From positions 1-8,240 of the forward strand of contig JAJYDP010000193.1 in assembly GCA_021777365.1 (NCBI GenBank): a stretch of DNA of 8,240 bases, in the 5' to 3' direction. Within the stretch, counting starts at the first letter, position 1. Each line of letters begins with the position of its first letter. The notes beneath the pieces are model-generated. The model was not told where the DNA came from. It made no database searches and saw only the letters and a list, made by a program, of their open reading frames with translations. The position numbers and the translations under genes were made by a program. Positions 1 to 6,246 of the stretch are shown one piece after another. The DNA comes from Chloroflexota bacterium. GTDB lineage: Bacteria; Chloroflexota; Limnocylindria; Limnocylindrales; CSP1-4.

Positions 1-50
1 GGGAGCTCCTTCAGGAACGAGGGGCCGGGAACCGGCAGGCGGGTCTGCAC
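1..50 (-). CDS. Start of an unidentified gene, truncated by the window edge
   Basis: An open frame starts with GTG at 50 and runs off the left edge with no stop; the visible peptide is MQTRLPVPGPSFLKEL plus a partial codon. There is no Shine-Dalgarno, but a -10-like TATCCT (57-62 on this strand) ends six bases before the GTG, as expected for a leaderless gene and matching the arrangement at darA in this window. Sixteen residues are too few to name a family and I do not recognise it. The call rests on the start-site architecture and the open frame, so it could be chance in such G+C-rich DNA. Confidence 0.45.
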   Translation of the reverse strand, partial: MQTRLPVPGPSFLKEL

Positions 51-179
51 GTGTCGAGGATAGCGCCGGGGCCGGCCCCTCCGGCCCGGCGGTCGGCCCA
101 CCGCATCGAGCCTGGCTCCGGCCCGGGCAGGTCAGCCGGCCCAGGCAGGTCCCCACGCAGTTCAGCCGGCCCGGGCAGG
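51..179. other. Noncoding gap with short GC-rich repeats and a palindrome
   Basis: No supported gene lies here. The sequence is built from two short words: TCAGCCGGCC at 132-141, 162-171 and 180-189, and CCCRGGCAGGT between them. An identical 20-mer occurs at 122-141 and 170-189, and the last copy overlaps the stop codon of the zinc-ribbon gene. A perfect palindrome GGGGCCGGCCCC is at 68-79. No T-tract is seen, so a classical terminator is not supported. The copies are 30 and 18 bases apart, so the repeat could have arisen by slippage in former coding DNA. Confidence 0.5.
57..62 (-). promoter_or_regulatory. -10-like box TATCCT of a putative leaderless gene
   Basis: TATCCT on the minus strand is followed by six bases (CGACAC) and then a GTG codon. 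Transcription would start at or next to that codon. No convincing -35 box is visible. A 12-bp perfect palindrome (68-79) lies just upstream, where the spacer would be. Confidence 0.4.
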
Positions 180-189
180 TCAGCCGGCC
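122..189. repeat. Short direct-repeat cluster, three TCAGCCGGCC copies
   Basis: Three exact copies of TCAGCCGGCC are interleaved with CCCRGGCAGGT. The first and third copies sit in an identical 20-base block (122-141 and 170-189). Spacing is irregular (30 and 18 bases), unlike a CRISPR, and there are no unique spacers of constant length. The stop codon of the upstream minus-strand zinc-ribbon gene (180-182) lies in the last copy. Its function is unknown; slippage or a 3'-UTR structure are both possible. Confidence 0.6.
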
Positions 190-845
190 TGGGGGTCGCT
201 CCCGCCGGGATCGGAATCGCCCGCCGGCCGCGATCCGTCGTCCGCGGCGTCATCCGCGCCCGCGTCCTCGGCCTGGGCCCGCGTCTCCTGGAGCTCCAGC
301 TCGAGCATGGCGCGGCGCACCGCCTGGTCGGGAGGCCCGAGCTCGGGGCGCGACCCGGGCACGGCGATCTCGTCCGTCACCGGCGGCGTCACCAGGGCAC
401 GGATCTCGGGGCTCACGTCGCGCACCGTCCGGCGCACGTCCATGGGCGCGACCGTGACGCCGGGGATCTCCGGGAGGTCCGCCACCGGCTGCAGTGCCGC
501 GCCGCACGAGGGGCATGTCGCGAGGTCGGCCGCCGCGAGGGGTGCGCCGCACCACGGGCAGCCCGGCGGGACGAGGACGGTCGACGAGAAGCCCAGCGAG
601 GCATCGTCGATCCCGGGGGCGAAGCTGCGCGCCGGCACCGGGTCACCCGCCGCGTCGAACGCCGGAGCCGTCGGGTCGGAGGGGTCGACCGGCGCCTGCG
701 GGACGCCGCTTCCCGGCGTGCCCGGCACGTCCGGCCGGTCGCTCCCCGGTGGATCGCCCGGGGCGGCGCTCCCGGCGGCACCACCCTCGAGCCCGTGCGG
801 ATCCGTCGTCGTCGGCGATTGGGCCGGGTCCACGCGCTCGTCCAC
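180..845 (-). CDS. Zinc-ribbon protein of unknown function, coupled to guaA
   Basis: About 221 residues. The first ~90 are low-complexity and probably disordered (Pro, Gly, Asp, Ala, Ser). A zinc ribbon follows with CPWCG near residue 96 and CPSCG near 111 (C-x2-C-x11-C-x2-C). A compact stretch after it (IPGVTVAPMDVRRTVRDV onward) and a charged helix near 175-195 precede a disordered Asp/Gly tail. There is no membrane segment or catalytic motif. I chose GTG at 845 because GGGAG sits five bases upstream. GTG at 851, overlapping the guaA stop as GTGA, and GTG at 857 are alternatives. Either way it must be co-transcribed and probably translationally coupled with guaA. The ribbon suggests protein or nucleic-acid binding, but no function can be assigned. 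The reading frame is secure, the role is not. Confidence 0.75.
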   Translation of the reverse strand: MDERVDPAQSPTTTDPHGLEGGAAGSAAPGDPPGSDRPDVPGTPGSGVPQAPVDPSDPTAPAFDAAGDPVPARSFAPGIDDASLGFSSTVLVPPGCPWCGAPLAAADLATCPSCGAALQPVADLPEIPGVTVAPMDVRRTVRDVSPEIRALVTPPVTDEIAVPGSRPELGPPDQAVRRAMLELELQETRAQAEDAGADDAADDGSRPAGDSDPGGSDPQAG

Positions 846-847
846 GC

Positions 848-2677
848 TCACTCCCACTCGATGGTCGCTGGAGGCTTGCTGCTGATGTCGTACACGACCC
901 GGTTGACGCCGGGGACCTCGTTGACGATCCGTGCGCTGATCTTCCCCAGCACGTCGTACGGGAGCTTGGCCCAGTCGGCCGTCATCCCGTCGTCGCTGGT
1001 GACCGCCCGGATCGCCACCACGTTGGCATAGGAACGGCCGTCGCCCATCACGCCCACGCTCCGCACCGGGGTCAGGATCGCAAAGCTCTGCCAGACGGCC
1101 CGGTAGAGCCCGGCCGCCTTGATCTCGTCGATCACGATCCAGTCGGCCTCGCGGAGCGTGTCCAGCCGCTCGGCGGTCACCTCGCCGATGATCCGGATCG
1201 CCAGGCCGGGGCCTGGGAACGGCTGGCGCTGCACCATGGCCTCGGGCAGTCCCAGCGCCAGGCCGACCCTGCGCACCTCGTCCTTGAACAGGTAGCGGAG
1301 CGGCTCGATCAGCTGGAAGCGCAGGTCGCGGGGCAGCCCGCCCACGTTGTGGTGGGTCTTGATCTTCTGTGCCGCCTTCGTCTCGGGCGCCGTCGACTCG
1401 ATCACGTCGGGGTAGAGCGTGCCCTGGGTCAGGAAGTCGATCCGGCCGAGCCGGGCCGCCTCCTCCTCGAAGACGCGGATGAACTCGTTCCCGATGATCC
1501 GGCGCTTCTCCTCGGGATCCACCACGCCGGCCAGCCGGGCCAGGAAGCGCTCGCGGGCGTCGACCATCACCAGGCGCATGCCCAGGTTGCGCTCGAACGT
1601 GGCGCGCAGCAGCTCGGATTCCTTCTTCCGCATCAGTCCGTGGTCGACGTAGATGCAGGTCAGTCGGTCGCCCACGGCCCGGTGGACGAGCGTCGCGGCG
1701 ACGGCCGAGTCGACCCCGCCGGAGAGCGCGCAGATCACCTTGCCGTCGGATCCCGTGGCGCGCGCGTGCGCGTCGACGCGCGAGCGGATCTCGGCCACCG
1801 TCGAGTCGATGAAGTTCGCCGGGGTCCAGGTCGGCCGGGTCCCCGCGATTCCCAGCACGAAGTTGCGCAGGAGGTCGCGCCCCGACGGCGTGTGCACGAC
1901 CTCGGGATGGAACTGGATGCCGTACAGGCGGCGCCGCGGATCGGCCATCCCGGCGATCGGCGTCGAGTCGGTCTGGGCCGTGGGGCGGAACCCATCCGGG
2001 ACCCGCACGATCGAGTCGCCGTGGCTCATCCAGACGGACTGCTCGCGTGGCGTGCCGGCGAAGAGCCGCGCCTGCTCACCCGCCGCATCGCTCTCGACCA
2101 CCTGGATGGTGGCGGGCCCGTACTCGCGCTTCAGGGCCGGCACGACCTCGCCGCCGAGCTCCTCGGCCATCAACTGGAGGCCGTAGCAGATCCCCAGGAT
2201 GGGGACGCCGCCCGCCCACAGCGCCGGATCCGGATGCGGGGCGCCCTCGCCGTAGACACTGCTCGGGCCGCCGGAGAGGATGATCGCGCAGGGGTTGCGG
2301 CGGGCGATCTCCGACCACGGCGTGTCGAAGGGGAGCAGCTCGGAGTAGACGTTCAGCTCGCGGACGCGGCGTGCGATCAGCTGGGCGTACTGGCTGCCGA
2401 AATCGAGCACGACGACGGTGTCGGGCTGCGTCGCGCTCGGCTCACCCCGCGGGACGCCGCCGCCCGGCCGGTCCACCTGCGGCCGCTCGGGTGAGGGCGC
2501 GTGCAGGGCCGTCTCGAGGTACGCCTCCACCTCGGCATCGTCCGGCGCCAGCACGCGATGGCCGGCGTTGGCGGCCTCACCGTAGACCGTCTTGCCCCGC
2601 TGCGGCCGGGGCGGGCGCTCGTGGTCGTCCGGTGCGGACCCGGGCTCGACCGGGCGGCCGGACTGGTTCTCGGGCAA
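848..2677 (-). CDS. guaA: GMP synthase (glutamine-hydrolysing), N-terminally extended
   Basis: Makes GMP from XMP, ATP and glutamine, the last step of de novo guanine nucleotide synthesis in the cytosol. The 609 residues show a class I glutamine amidotransferase domain (about 87-280) with nucleophile Cys164 in GICYGLQ and His257/Glu259 in FHPEV. The ATP-pyrophosphatase domain has the PP-loop SGGVDS at 319-324 and [13 protein letters not shown] at 417-429. The C-terminal dimerisation domain ends in the typical PPATIEWE. Family members are usually about 510-525 residues; this one has about 85 extra N-terminal residues. The TTG start at 2677 is supported by GGAGG five bases upstream and a -10-like TAGACT about 30 bases upstream. 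A GTG at residue 68 would give a more usual length but lacks a clear ribosome site. It is the first gene of a pair with the zinc-ribbon gene. Function is certain, the exact start less so. Confidence 0.96.
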   Translation of the reverse strand: MPENQSGRPVEPGSAPDDHERPPRPQRGKTVYGEAANAGHRVLAPDDAEVEAYLETALHAPSPERPQVDRPGGGVPRGEPSATQPDTVVVLDFGSQYAQLIARRVRELNVYSELLPFDTPWSEIARRNPCAIILSGGPSSVYGEGAPHPDPALWAGGVPILGICYGLQLMAEELGGEVVPALKREYGPATIQVVESDAAGEQARLFAGTPREQSVWMSHGDSIVRVPDGFRPTAQTDSTPIAGMADPRRRLYGIQFHPEVVHTPSGRDLLRNFVLGIAGTRPTWTPANFIDSTVAEIRSRVDAHARATGSDGKVICALSGGVDSAVAATLVHRAVGDRLTCIYVDHGLMRKKESELLRATFERNLGMRLVMVDARERFLARLAGVVDPEEKRRIIGNEFIRVFEEEAARLGRIDFLTQGTLYPDVIESTAPETKAAQKIKTHHNVGGLPRDLRFQLIEPLRYLFKDEVRRVGLALGLPEAMVQRQPFPGPGLAIRIIGEVTAERLDTLREADWIVIDEIKAAGLYRAVWQSFAILTPVRSVGVMGDGRSYANVVAIRAVTSDDGMTADWAKLPYDVLGKISARIVNEVPGVNRVVYDISSKPPATIEWE

Positions 2678-2682
2678 CGGTC

Positions 2683-2687
2683 CCTCC
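2683..2687 (-). promoter_or_regulatory. Shine-Dalgarno GGAGG deciding the guaA TTG start
   Basis: A perfect GGAGG lies five bases before TTG at 2677. It supports the long N-terminally extended form of GuaA over the internal GTG codons, none of which has a comparable site. Confidence 0.7.
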
Positions 2688-2707
2688 CCCTCGCGTGTGC
2701 TGCGCGC

Positions 2708-2713
2708 AGTCTA
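2708..2713 (-). promoter_or_regulatory. -10-like box TAGACT upstream of guaA
   Basis: TAGACTGCG on the minus strand shares the core TAKACTGC with boxes ahead of guaB3, darA and tmk. Transcription starting six to seven bases downstream would leave a leader of about 24 bases that includes the GGAGG ribosome site. No -35 element can be recognised. Confidence 0.5.
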
Positions 2714-2790
2714 GCGGCGGGGAAGGTGCGCGGGGAGCATCCGCGGCCCGGGACGCGCGGTCCGCGTTGCCCGCGGGCACCGCCGCGGAG

Positions 2791-2846
2791 CCGACGCGAA
2801 GGCAGGCCGGACCGCCGGCACCACCGGCAGGCTGGTGAGGCGTCGG
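2791..2846 (-). terminator. Inverted repeat after the nitroreductase gene, possible terminator
   Basis: Directly after the stop codon of the nitroreductase gene the minus strand carries CCGACGC (2840-2846), matched by GCGTCGG (2791-2797). Between them is a smaller hairpin with a five-base stem and a five-base loop (2814-2828). A further CCGCGG pair lies at 2771-2788. There is no T-tract, so it would be an atypical or Rho-assisted terminator. The position at the end of the guaB3 operon supports this role, but in such G+C-rich DNA some pairing is expected by chance. Confidence 0.4.
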
Positions 2847-2847
2847 T

Positions 2848-3219
2848 TCAGGCCGCCGGCACCTCGCGCAACCGGAAGGACGGCCCGGAACCGAGCCGCT
2901 CGGAGGGCGTGCCGTACCGCAGGATCAGCTCGCGGACGGCACGGGCGTGCTCCGCGTCGCCGAGCGGCTCCGCCACGGCGCGGAACGTCCGCTCGCCGAT
3001 CGTGACCCGGCAGCGCGGCTCGGCGAGCAGGTTGCGCGCCCATCCCGCGGCGGCGTCGCCGGCCGCGACCAGCACCGAACCGTCGGGTTCCTCCGCGAAT
3101 CCCACCACCACCGAGCGGGCCAGGCCGCTGCGACGCCCCACCGTCTCCAGCCGCGCGGCCCGTCCCCAGGCCACGAGGTCGTTCTCGTAGGAGCGCTCCG
3201 GGTGCGGCGCGTCAGGCAT
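2848..3219 (-). CDS. Deazaflavin (F420)-type nitroreductase/quinone reductase family protein
   Basis: A 123-residue protein covering most of the usual length of the Ddn-like split beta-barrel family, which uses reduced F420 (some relatives use other flavins or bind fatty acids) to reduce quinones or nitro compounds. Recognisable features are ETVGRRSGLARSVVVGF near residues 25-41, where the family typically has a TxGRxSG signature, and the helix GWARNLLAEPRCRVTIG near 59-75. No signal peptide or membrane segment is seen. It starts with ATG at 3219, 12 bases after the guaB3 stop codon, and so is almost certainly in the same transcript. The ribosome site is weak. The substrate cannot be deduced, and F420 use is inferred from family membership alone. 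The link to guanine nucleotide synthesis may be only operonic. Confidence 0.8.
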   Translation of the reverse strand: MPDAPHPERSYENDLVAWGRAARLETVGRRSGLARSVVVGFAEEPDGSVLVAAGDAAAGWARNLLAEPRCRVTIGERTFRAVAEPLGDAEHARAVRELILRYGTPSERLGSGPSFRLREVPAA

Positions 3220-3231
3220 GCGGCCCCGGGC

Positions 3232-4422
3232 CTACCCGCGCCCCCGCTGCCAGGACTTGCCCTCCGATGCCACCGCCGGCGCGTACACCATCTCGACCTG
3301 CTGCATGGCGCGGATGTCGCGCGCGCCGAGCGCGGCCATCGACTGGCGCAGCGCCCCGACCAGGTTCTCCGACCCGTCCGTGACCCGCGCCGGACCGAAG
3401 AGGATCCGCTCCAGGGTCCCCACGGTCCCGACCCGGATCCGGGTCCCGCGCGGCAGGGTCGGCGACGGCGCGGCCATCCCCCAGTTCGTGCCGCGACCGG
3501 GGGCCTCCTCGGCCCGGGCCAGGGGAGAGCCCAGCATCACCGCGTCCGCGCCCGCCGCGATTGCCTTGGCGATCTCGCCGCCCCGGCGCATCCCCCCGTC
3601 GCCGATCACGGGCACGTAGCGCCCGGTCTCGTCGAAGTACGTGTCGCGCGCGGCAGCGACGTCGCTGATCGCCGTGACCTGCGGCACCCCGATCCCGAGC
3701 ACCTCCCGGGTGGTGCATGCCGCGCCGGGCCCGACGCCCACGAAGATCGCCGCGATCCCCTGCCCCATCAGCTGGTACGCCGCGTCGAACGATGTCGTGT
3801 TGCCCACCGCGACCGGGATCGGCATGAACCGGGTGAAGTCGGCCAGCTCCAGCGGGTCGTAGCCGGTCGCCAGGTGTCGGGCCGAGCTGACCTGCGACTG
3901 GACCAGGAAGAGGTCGGCGCCGTGCTCGGCACAGAAGGGCCCGAAGCGCCGCGCCGCAGCAGGCGTGGCCGAGACGGCGACCGGGCTGCCGGCGGCGCGG
4001 ATCTCGTCGATCCGCCGCGCGACCAGCTCGTCCCGGATCGGCTGCGCGTAGGCCTCGGCCAGGATCCCCTGCACTTCGCCGTCGGGCGCCGTGGCGATCC
4101 GCTCCAGCAGCGCGTCCGCGTCCTCGTACCGGGTCTGCACGCCCTCAAGGTTGAGCACCGCCAGGCCGCCCAGGCCGGCCAGCACGCCCGCGAAGCGCGC
4201 GTCCACCACGGCGTCCATCGCGGCCGCGAGGATCGGGATGCGCAGCCCGATGCCCGCGATCCCCACCGAGGTGTCGACGTCGGCAGGCTCCACCGTCTCC
4301 ACGCCCGGGGCCAGCGAGACGTCGTCGAAGCCGTACGTCGGCCGGATCGAGTCGACACGGGAGGGGCGCCGCCCGAGCGCGGGGGACGCGGCGGGGGCGT
4401 GGGCGTTCGAGGCCTGCAGCAC
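3232..4422 (-). CDS. guaB3: GuaB3-type IMP dehydrogenase
   Basis: A 396-residue TIM-barrel IMP dehydrogenase of the CBS-lacking GuaB3 branch, expected to oxidise IMP to XMP with NAD+ ahead of GuaA. The N-terminal YGFDDVSLAPG (about 30-40), then PILAAAMDAVVD and LAGLGGLAVLNLEG, fit this branch. The Cys loop GVGPGAACTTRE places the catalytic cysteine near residue 236, followed by the phosphate-binding part with GDGGMRRGGEIAKAIAAGADAVMLGSPLA in pieces. The flap region reads GTNWGMAAPSPTLPRG. No CBS (Bateman) pair interrupts the barrel, which fits the shorter length. GTG at 4422 is the best start; AGGGAG lies 12 bases upstream. An upstream ATG at 4488 would overlap the promoter and is unlikely. 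The nitroreductase gene follows after 12 bases. GuaB3 proteins were once annotated only as IMPDH-related; activity has been shown for some members. Confidence 0.9.
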   Translation of the reverse strand: MLQASNAHAPAASPALGRRPSRVDSIRPTYGFDDVSLAPGVETVEPADVDTSVGIAGIGLRIPILAAAMDAVVDARFAGVLAGLGGLAVLNLEGVQTRYEDADALLERIATAPDGEVQGILAEAYAQPIRDELVARRIDEIRAAGSPVAVSATPAAARRFGPFCAEHGADLFLVQSQVSSARHLATGYDPLELADFTRFMPIPVAVGNTTSFDAAYQLMGQGIAAIFVGVGPGAACTTREVLGIGVPQVTAISDVAAARDTYFDETGRYVPVIGDGGMRRGGEIAKAIAAGADAVMLGSPLARAEEAPGRGTNWGMAAPSPTLPRGTRIRVGTVGTLERILFGPARVTDGSENLVGALRQSMAALGARDIRAMQQVEMVYAPAVASEGKSWQRGRG

Positions 4423-4469
4423 GATCGATCGACGCTCCCTGCGCGTGGCGGTCGAAGTGGTTGCGGCGC

Positions 4470-4475
4470 AGTATA
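4470..4475 (-). promoter_or_regulatory. -10-like box TATACT of guaB3, in the divergent guaB3/dehydratase region
   Basis: TATACTGCG on the minus strand differs from the TATAAT consensus at one base. It lies about 48 bases before the guaB3 GTG, leaving a leader of roughly 40 bases with a ribosome site AGGGAG at 4435-4440. It is only five bases from the dehydratase ATG on the opposite strand, so the rest of the guaB3 promoter must lie inside the first codons of that gene. No clear -35 box is seen. Confidence 0.6.
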
Positions 4476-4480
4476 GCCGG

Positions 4481-5656
4481 ATGGACATGCGATTCAGCCC
4501 GACCGAGGGGTCCAGCGACGCCCCCGGCACCGCTCCCTCCGACCCCGGTTCGCAGGGCACTCCGCCGCGCGCCCGGTCCGTGGATGCCACGGCTGACCCG
4601 GAGCCGGCGCTCGTCACGCTCGACCAGATCCGCCATGCCGCCGACCTGCTCCGCGGCGTCACCGTGCGGACACCCCTGCTCCGGTTCGGATCGCCGGACG
4701 AAGGGGACCCGCTGGGCCGCACCCGGGCGTGGCTGAAGCCGGAGTCGCTGCAGCCGATCGGCGCGTTCAAGCTGCGCGGCGCGTACTTCAACATCGCGAC
4801 GCTCCCACCGGGGCGCCGCGCGGCCGGCGTCGTCGCCCATTCCAGCGGGAACCACGCGCAGGGCGTGGCGCGTGCCGCCCGCCTGCTGGGGGTCCGGGCG
4901 GTGATCGTGATGCCTGCCGACGCGCCCGCGGTCAAGGTCGAGCGCGTGCGCGCCGACGGGGCCGAGGTCGTGGTGGTCGGCCCCTCGAGCGAGGAGCGCG
5001 CGGAACGCGCCGCGGAGATCGCCCGGGTCCAGGGGCTCTCCCTGGTCGCGCCCTACGACGACGCCGCGACCATCACCGGCCAGGGGACGGTCGGCCTCGA
5101 GATCGTCGAGCAGCTCGCCGAGCTCGAGATAGCCGCCGGCCCCAGGGCGGATGGCGCGAGGATCGGCACCCTCGCGCCGTTCACCGTGCTGGTCCCGGTG
5201 GGCGGCGGCGGGCTCGCGAGCGGCGTGGCCGTGGCCGTGAAGGCACTGCACCCCGACGCGGTGGTGATCGGCGTGGAGCCCGAGCTGGCCGCCGACGCGC
5301 GCGATTCCCTGGCGCAGGGCCGGATCGTGACGTGGCCCGCCGACCGGGTCGGGCGCACCATCGCGGACGGCCAGCGGACCGCCCACATCGGCCGGATCCC
5401 GTTCGCCCACATGCGGCGCCTCCTCCACGGCATCGTCACGGTCTCCGAGGACGAGATCGCCCGGGCCATGGTCCGGGCCTCGCGCGAGGCGCGGCTGGTG
5501 CTCGAGCCGTCGGGCGCGACGACGCTGGCCGCGTGGCTCTTCCACGCCGGGGAGCTTCCCGCGAGTGGCCGCGTGGTCTGTGTGCTCACCGGCGGCAACG
5601 TGGATCCGGCGCGCTACGAGGAGCTGCTGGCCCGGGGCATCGCGGCCGGCGGCTGA
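4481..5656 (+). CDS. Threonine/serine dehydratase, PLP-dependent (IlvA/TdcB/serine racemase-like)
   Basis: A fold-type II PLP enzyme expected to deaminate threonine (to 2-oxobutanoate) or serine. The PLP lysine is Lys97 in PIGAFKLRGAYF, the SSGNHAQG motif binds substrate, and the glycine-rich phosphate loop is PVGGGGLASGV. The C-terminus VLTGGNVDP is typical. The 391 residues comprise a catalytic domain plus an N-terminal low-complexity extension of about 40. There is no C-terminal ACT-like regulatory domain, so this is not the isoleucine-feedback-inhibited biosynthetic IlvA form; catabolic dehydratase or serine racemase remain possible. Two ATG codons (4481 and 4487) are candidates and neither has a ribosome site. 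GTG at 4580 would remove most of the extension. It is divergent from guaB3 with only 58 bases between start codons. Confidence 0.9.
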   Translation: MDMRFSPTEGSSDAPGTAPSDPGSQGTPPRARSVDATADPEPALVTLDQIRHAADLLRGVTVRTPLLRFGSPDEGDPLGRTRAWLKPESLQPIGAFKLRGAYFNIATLPPGRRAAGVVAHSSGNHAQGVARAARLLGVRAVIVMPADAPAVKVERVRADGAEVVVVGPSSEERAERAAEIARVQGLSLVAPYDDAATITGQGTVGLEIVEQLAELEIAAGPRADGARIGTLAPFTVLVPVGGGGLASGVAVAVKALHPDAVVIGVEPELAADARDSLAQGRIVTWPADRVGRTIADGQRTAHIGRIPFAHMRRLLHGIVTVSEDEIARAMVRASREARLVLEPSGATTLAAWLFHAGELPASGRVVCVLTGGNVDPARYEELLARGIAAGG

Positions 5657-5716
5657 CCGGCGCCGCCGGGCTGATCGCCGTCGCCTGGGGCGGCCGTCGA
5701 GGCCGGCGGCTGACCG
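5644..5716 (+). repeat. 16-bp direct repeat duplicating the dehydratase stop region
   Basis: GGCCGGCGGCTGACCG occurs at 5644-5659, where it encodes the last residues and TGA stop of the dehydratase, and again at 5701-5716. The distance is 57 bases, a multiple of three, so a copy of the C-terminal codons and stop reappears in frame downstream. This may reflect an earlier, longer reading frame or a slippage duplication. The second copy supplies half of the terminator-like hairpin. Confidence 0.6.
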
Positions 5717-5721
5717 CCGGC
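5702..5721. terminator. Perfect 8-bp hairpin between convergent genes
   Basis: GCCGGCGG, loop CTGA, CCGCCGGC forms a perfect stem in the 90-base gap between the dehydratase (+) and darA (-) stop codons, so it could act on both transcripts. No T-run follows on either side, so efficiency as an intrinsic terminator is uncertain. The left arm and loop belong to a 16-base repeat of the dehydratase 3' end. Confidence 0.55.
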
Positions 5722-5746
5722 TGGCCGAGGACCGCCATACTCGGGT

Positions 5747-6076
5747 TCAGAGCCGGACGAAGCGCTCCACGGGCAGCACGAAGACGACCGCGCCGCCCAT
5801 CTCGACCTCCACCGGGTAGGGGAGGTAGAACTCGCCCGGCTCCATGACGGGCGGCATCGGGTTCACGATCTGCGTGCGCGAGTGGCACTGCTCGCCCACG
5901 ATGCCGATCACCTGGTCAACCTGGTCGTCCTCGACCCCGAGCATGACCGTGGCATTGGTCTGCCGGAGGAACCCGCCCGAGGAGTGCAGCCGGGTGGCAC
6001 GGAACTCCCGCGCAAGGAGCGCATCCACGAGCGCGCCCGCGTCCTCGCTGTGGACGATCGCCACCACCAGTTTCAC
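5747..6076 (-). CDS. darA: Cyclic-di-AMP receptor DarA/PstA (PII-like, YaaQ family)
   Basis: A 109-residue PII-like protein, the full length of B. subtilis DarA (YaaQ) and S. aureus PstA. Members form trimers that bind c-di-AMP; downstream partners are mostly unknown. Diagnostic stretches are FRATRLHSSGGFLRQTNAT (25-43), GVED (47-50), VPYPVEVE-like LPYPVEVEMGGA (84-95) and VFVLPVERF (97-105). Arg26, Thr28, Phe36, Asn41 and Gly47 match positions reported to contact the ligand in PstA structures. The start is GTG at 6076, with no Shine-Dalgarno: a TATACT box ends seven bases upstream, so the mRNA is probably leaderless. It lies near tmk as in Firmicutes, but convergent to the dehydratase and divergent from a GGDEF gene. 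No c-di-AMP cyclase is visible in the window. Confidence 0.93.
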   Translation of the reverse strand: MKLVVAIVHSEDAGALVDALLAREFRATRLHSSGGFLRQTNATVMLGVEDDQVDQVIGIVGEQCHSRTQIVNPMPPVMEPGEFYLPYPVEVEMGGAVVFVLPVERFVRL

Positions 6077-6083
6077 GCGCCGC

Positions 6084-6089
6084 AGTATA
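6084..6089 (-). promoter_or_regulatory. -10-like box TATACT for a leaderless darA transcript
   Basis: TATACT is followed by GCGGCGC and then the GTG start, putting the expected transcription start on the start codon. The ten bases CTATACTGCG are identical to those ahead of guaB3. A -35 element is not evident. Confidence 0.65.
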
Positions 6090-6152
6090 GGCGTCGTGTA
6101 CGCACCGACCGAAGCGCCCCGCGCGCCTCTGTGTCCGCGCGCACGCGGCGGG

Positions 6153-6158
6153 TATGAT
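6153..6158 (+). promoter_or_regulatory. -10-like box TATGAT upstream of the GGDEF gene
   Basis: TATGAT matches five of six TATAAT positions and stands out in G+C-rich surroundings. Transcription from about 6165 would give a leader of roughly 100 bases before the ATG at 6268. The -35 region is not recognisable. An ATG in the same frame overlaps this box and is therefore unlikely to be the gene start. Confidence 0.5.
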
Positions 6159-6164
6159 GGCCTG

Positions 6165-6246
6165 CGGGCGCGTGGGGCTCGCCCGGACGCCTCGCGAGGT
6201 CCAGGCCGGATGCCGCGGCGGGCGTGAGCACGGGACGCACGCCCGC
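6165..6246 (+). promoter_or_regulatory. Potentially structured 5' leader of the GGDEF gene
   Basis: Three inverted repeats follow the putative transcription start: CGGGCG/CGCCCG (6165-6170 and 6180-6185), the palindrome CCTCGCGAGG (6190-6199), and a nine-base perfect stem GCGGGCGTG/CACGCCCGC (6218-6226 and 6238-6246) with an 11-base loop. The ribosome site GGAG (6258-6261) follows within 12 bases. I recognise no known riboswitch, including the c-di-GMP and c-di-AMP classes. The palindrome could instead be a protein operator. G+C content makes chance pairing fairly likely. Confidence 0.4.

Larger units (their letters stand above)
2678..2847. other. Gap between nitroreductase end and guaA start
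   Basis: The 170 bases hold terminator-like inverted repeats near the nitroreductase end (2771-2846) and the putative guaA promoter and ribosome site (2683-2713). I see no small gene or known riboswitch. In particular, no purine or guanidine aptamer signature is recognisable upstream of guaA. Confidence 0.5.

Noticed and set aside
68..79. Palindrome GGGGCCGGCCCC as a specific operator
   Set aside because: It lies at a suggestive place upstream of the left-edge gene, but a palindrome made only of G and C is common in such DNA and nothing else supports an operator.
122..189. Possible CRISPR array
   Set aside because: Repeats are only 10-20 bases with irregular 18- and 30-base periods and no unique spacers; no cas gene is present.
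494..2494. Long plus-strand open frame opposite guaA
   Set aside because: It is antisense to an unmistakable guaA with all motifs. The peptide is rich in Arg, Pro, His and Gly, typical of a shadow frame in G+C-rich DNA.
2947..4476. Long plus-strand open frame opposite guaB3 and the nitroreductase
   Set aside because: Arg/His/Gly-rich composition with no domain, and both opposite genes carry convincing family motifs.
4423..4935. Upstream extension of guaB3 through the dehydratase gene
   Set aside because: It is antisense to the dehydratase catalytic core and would place the start upstream of the guaB3 promoter box. The frame is open only because stops are rare at this G+C content.
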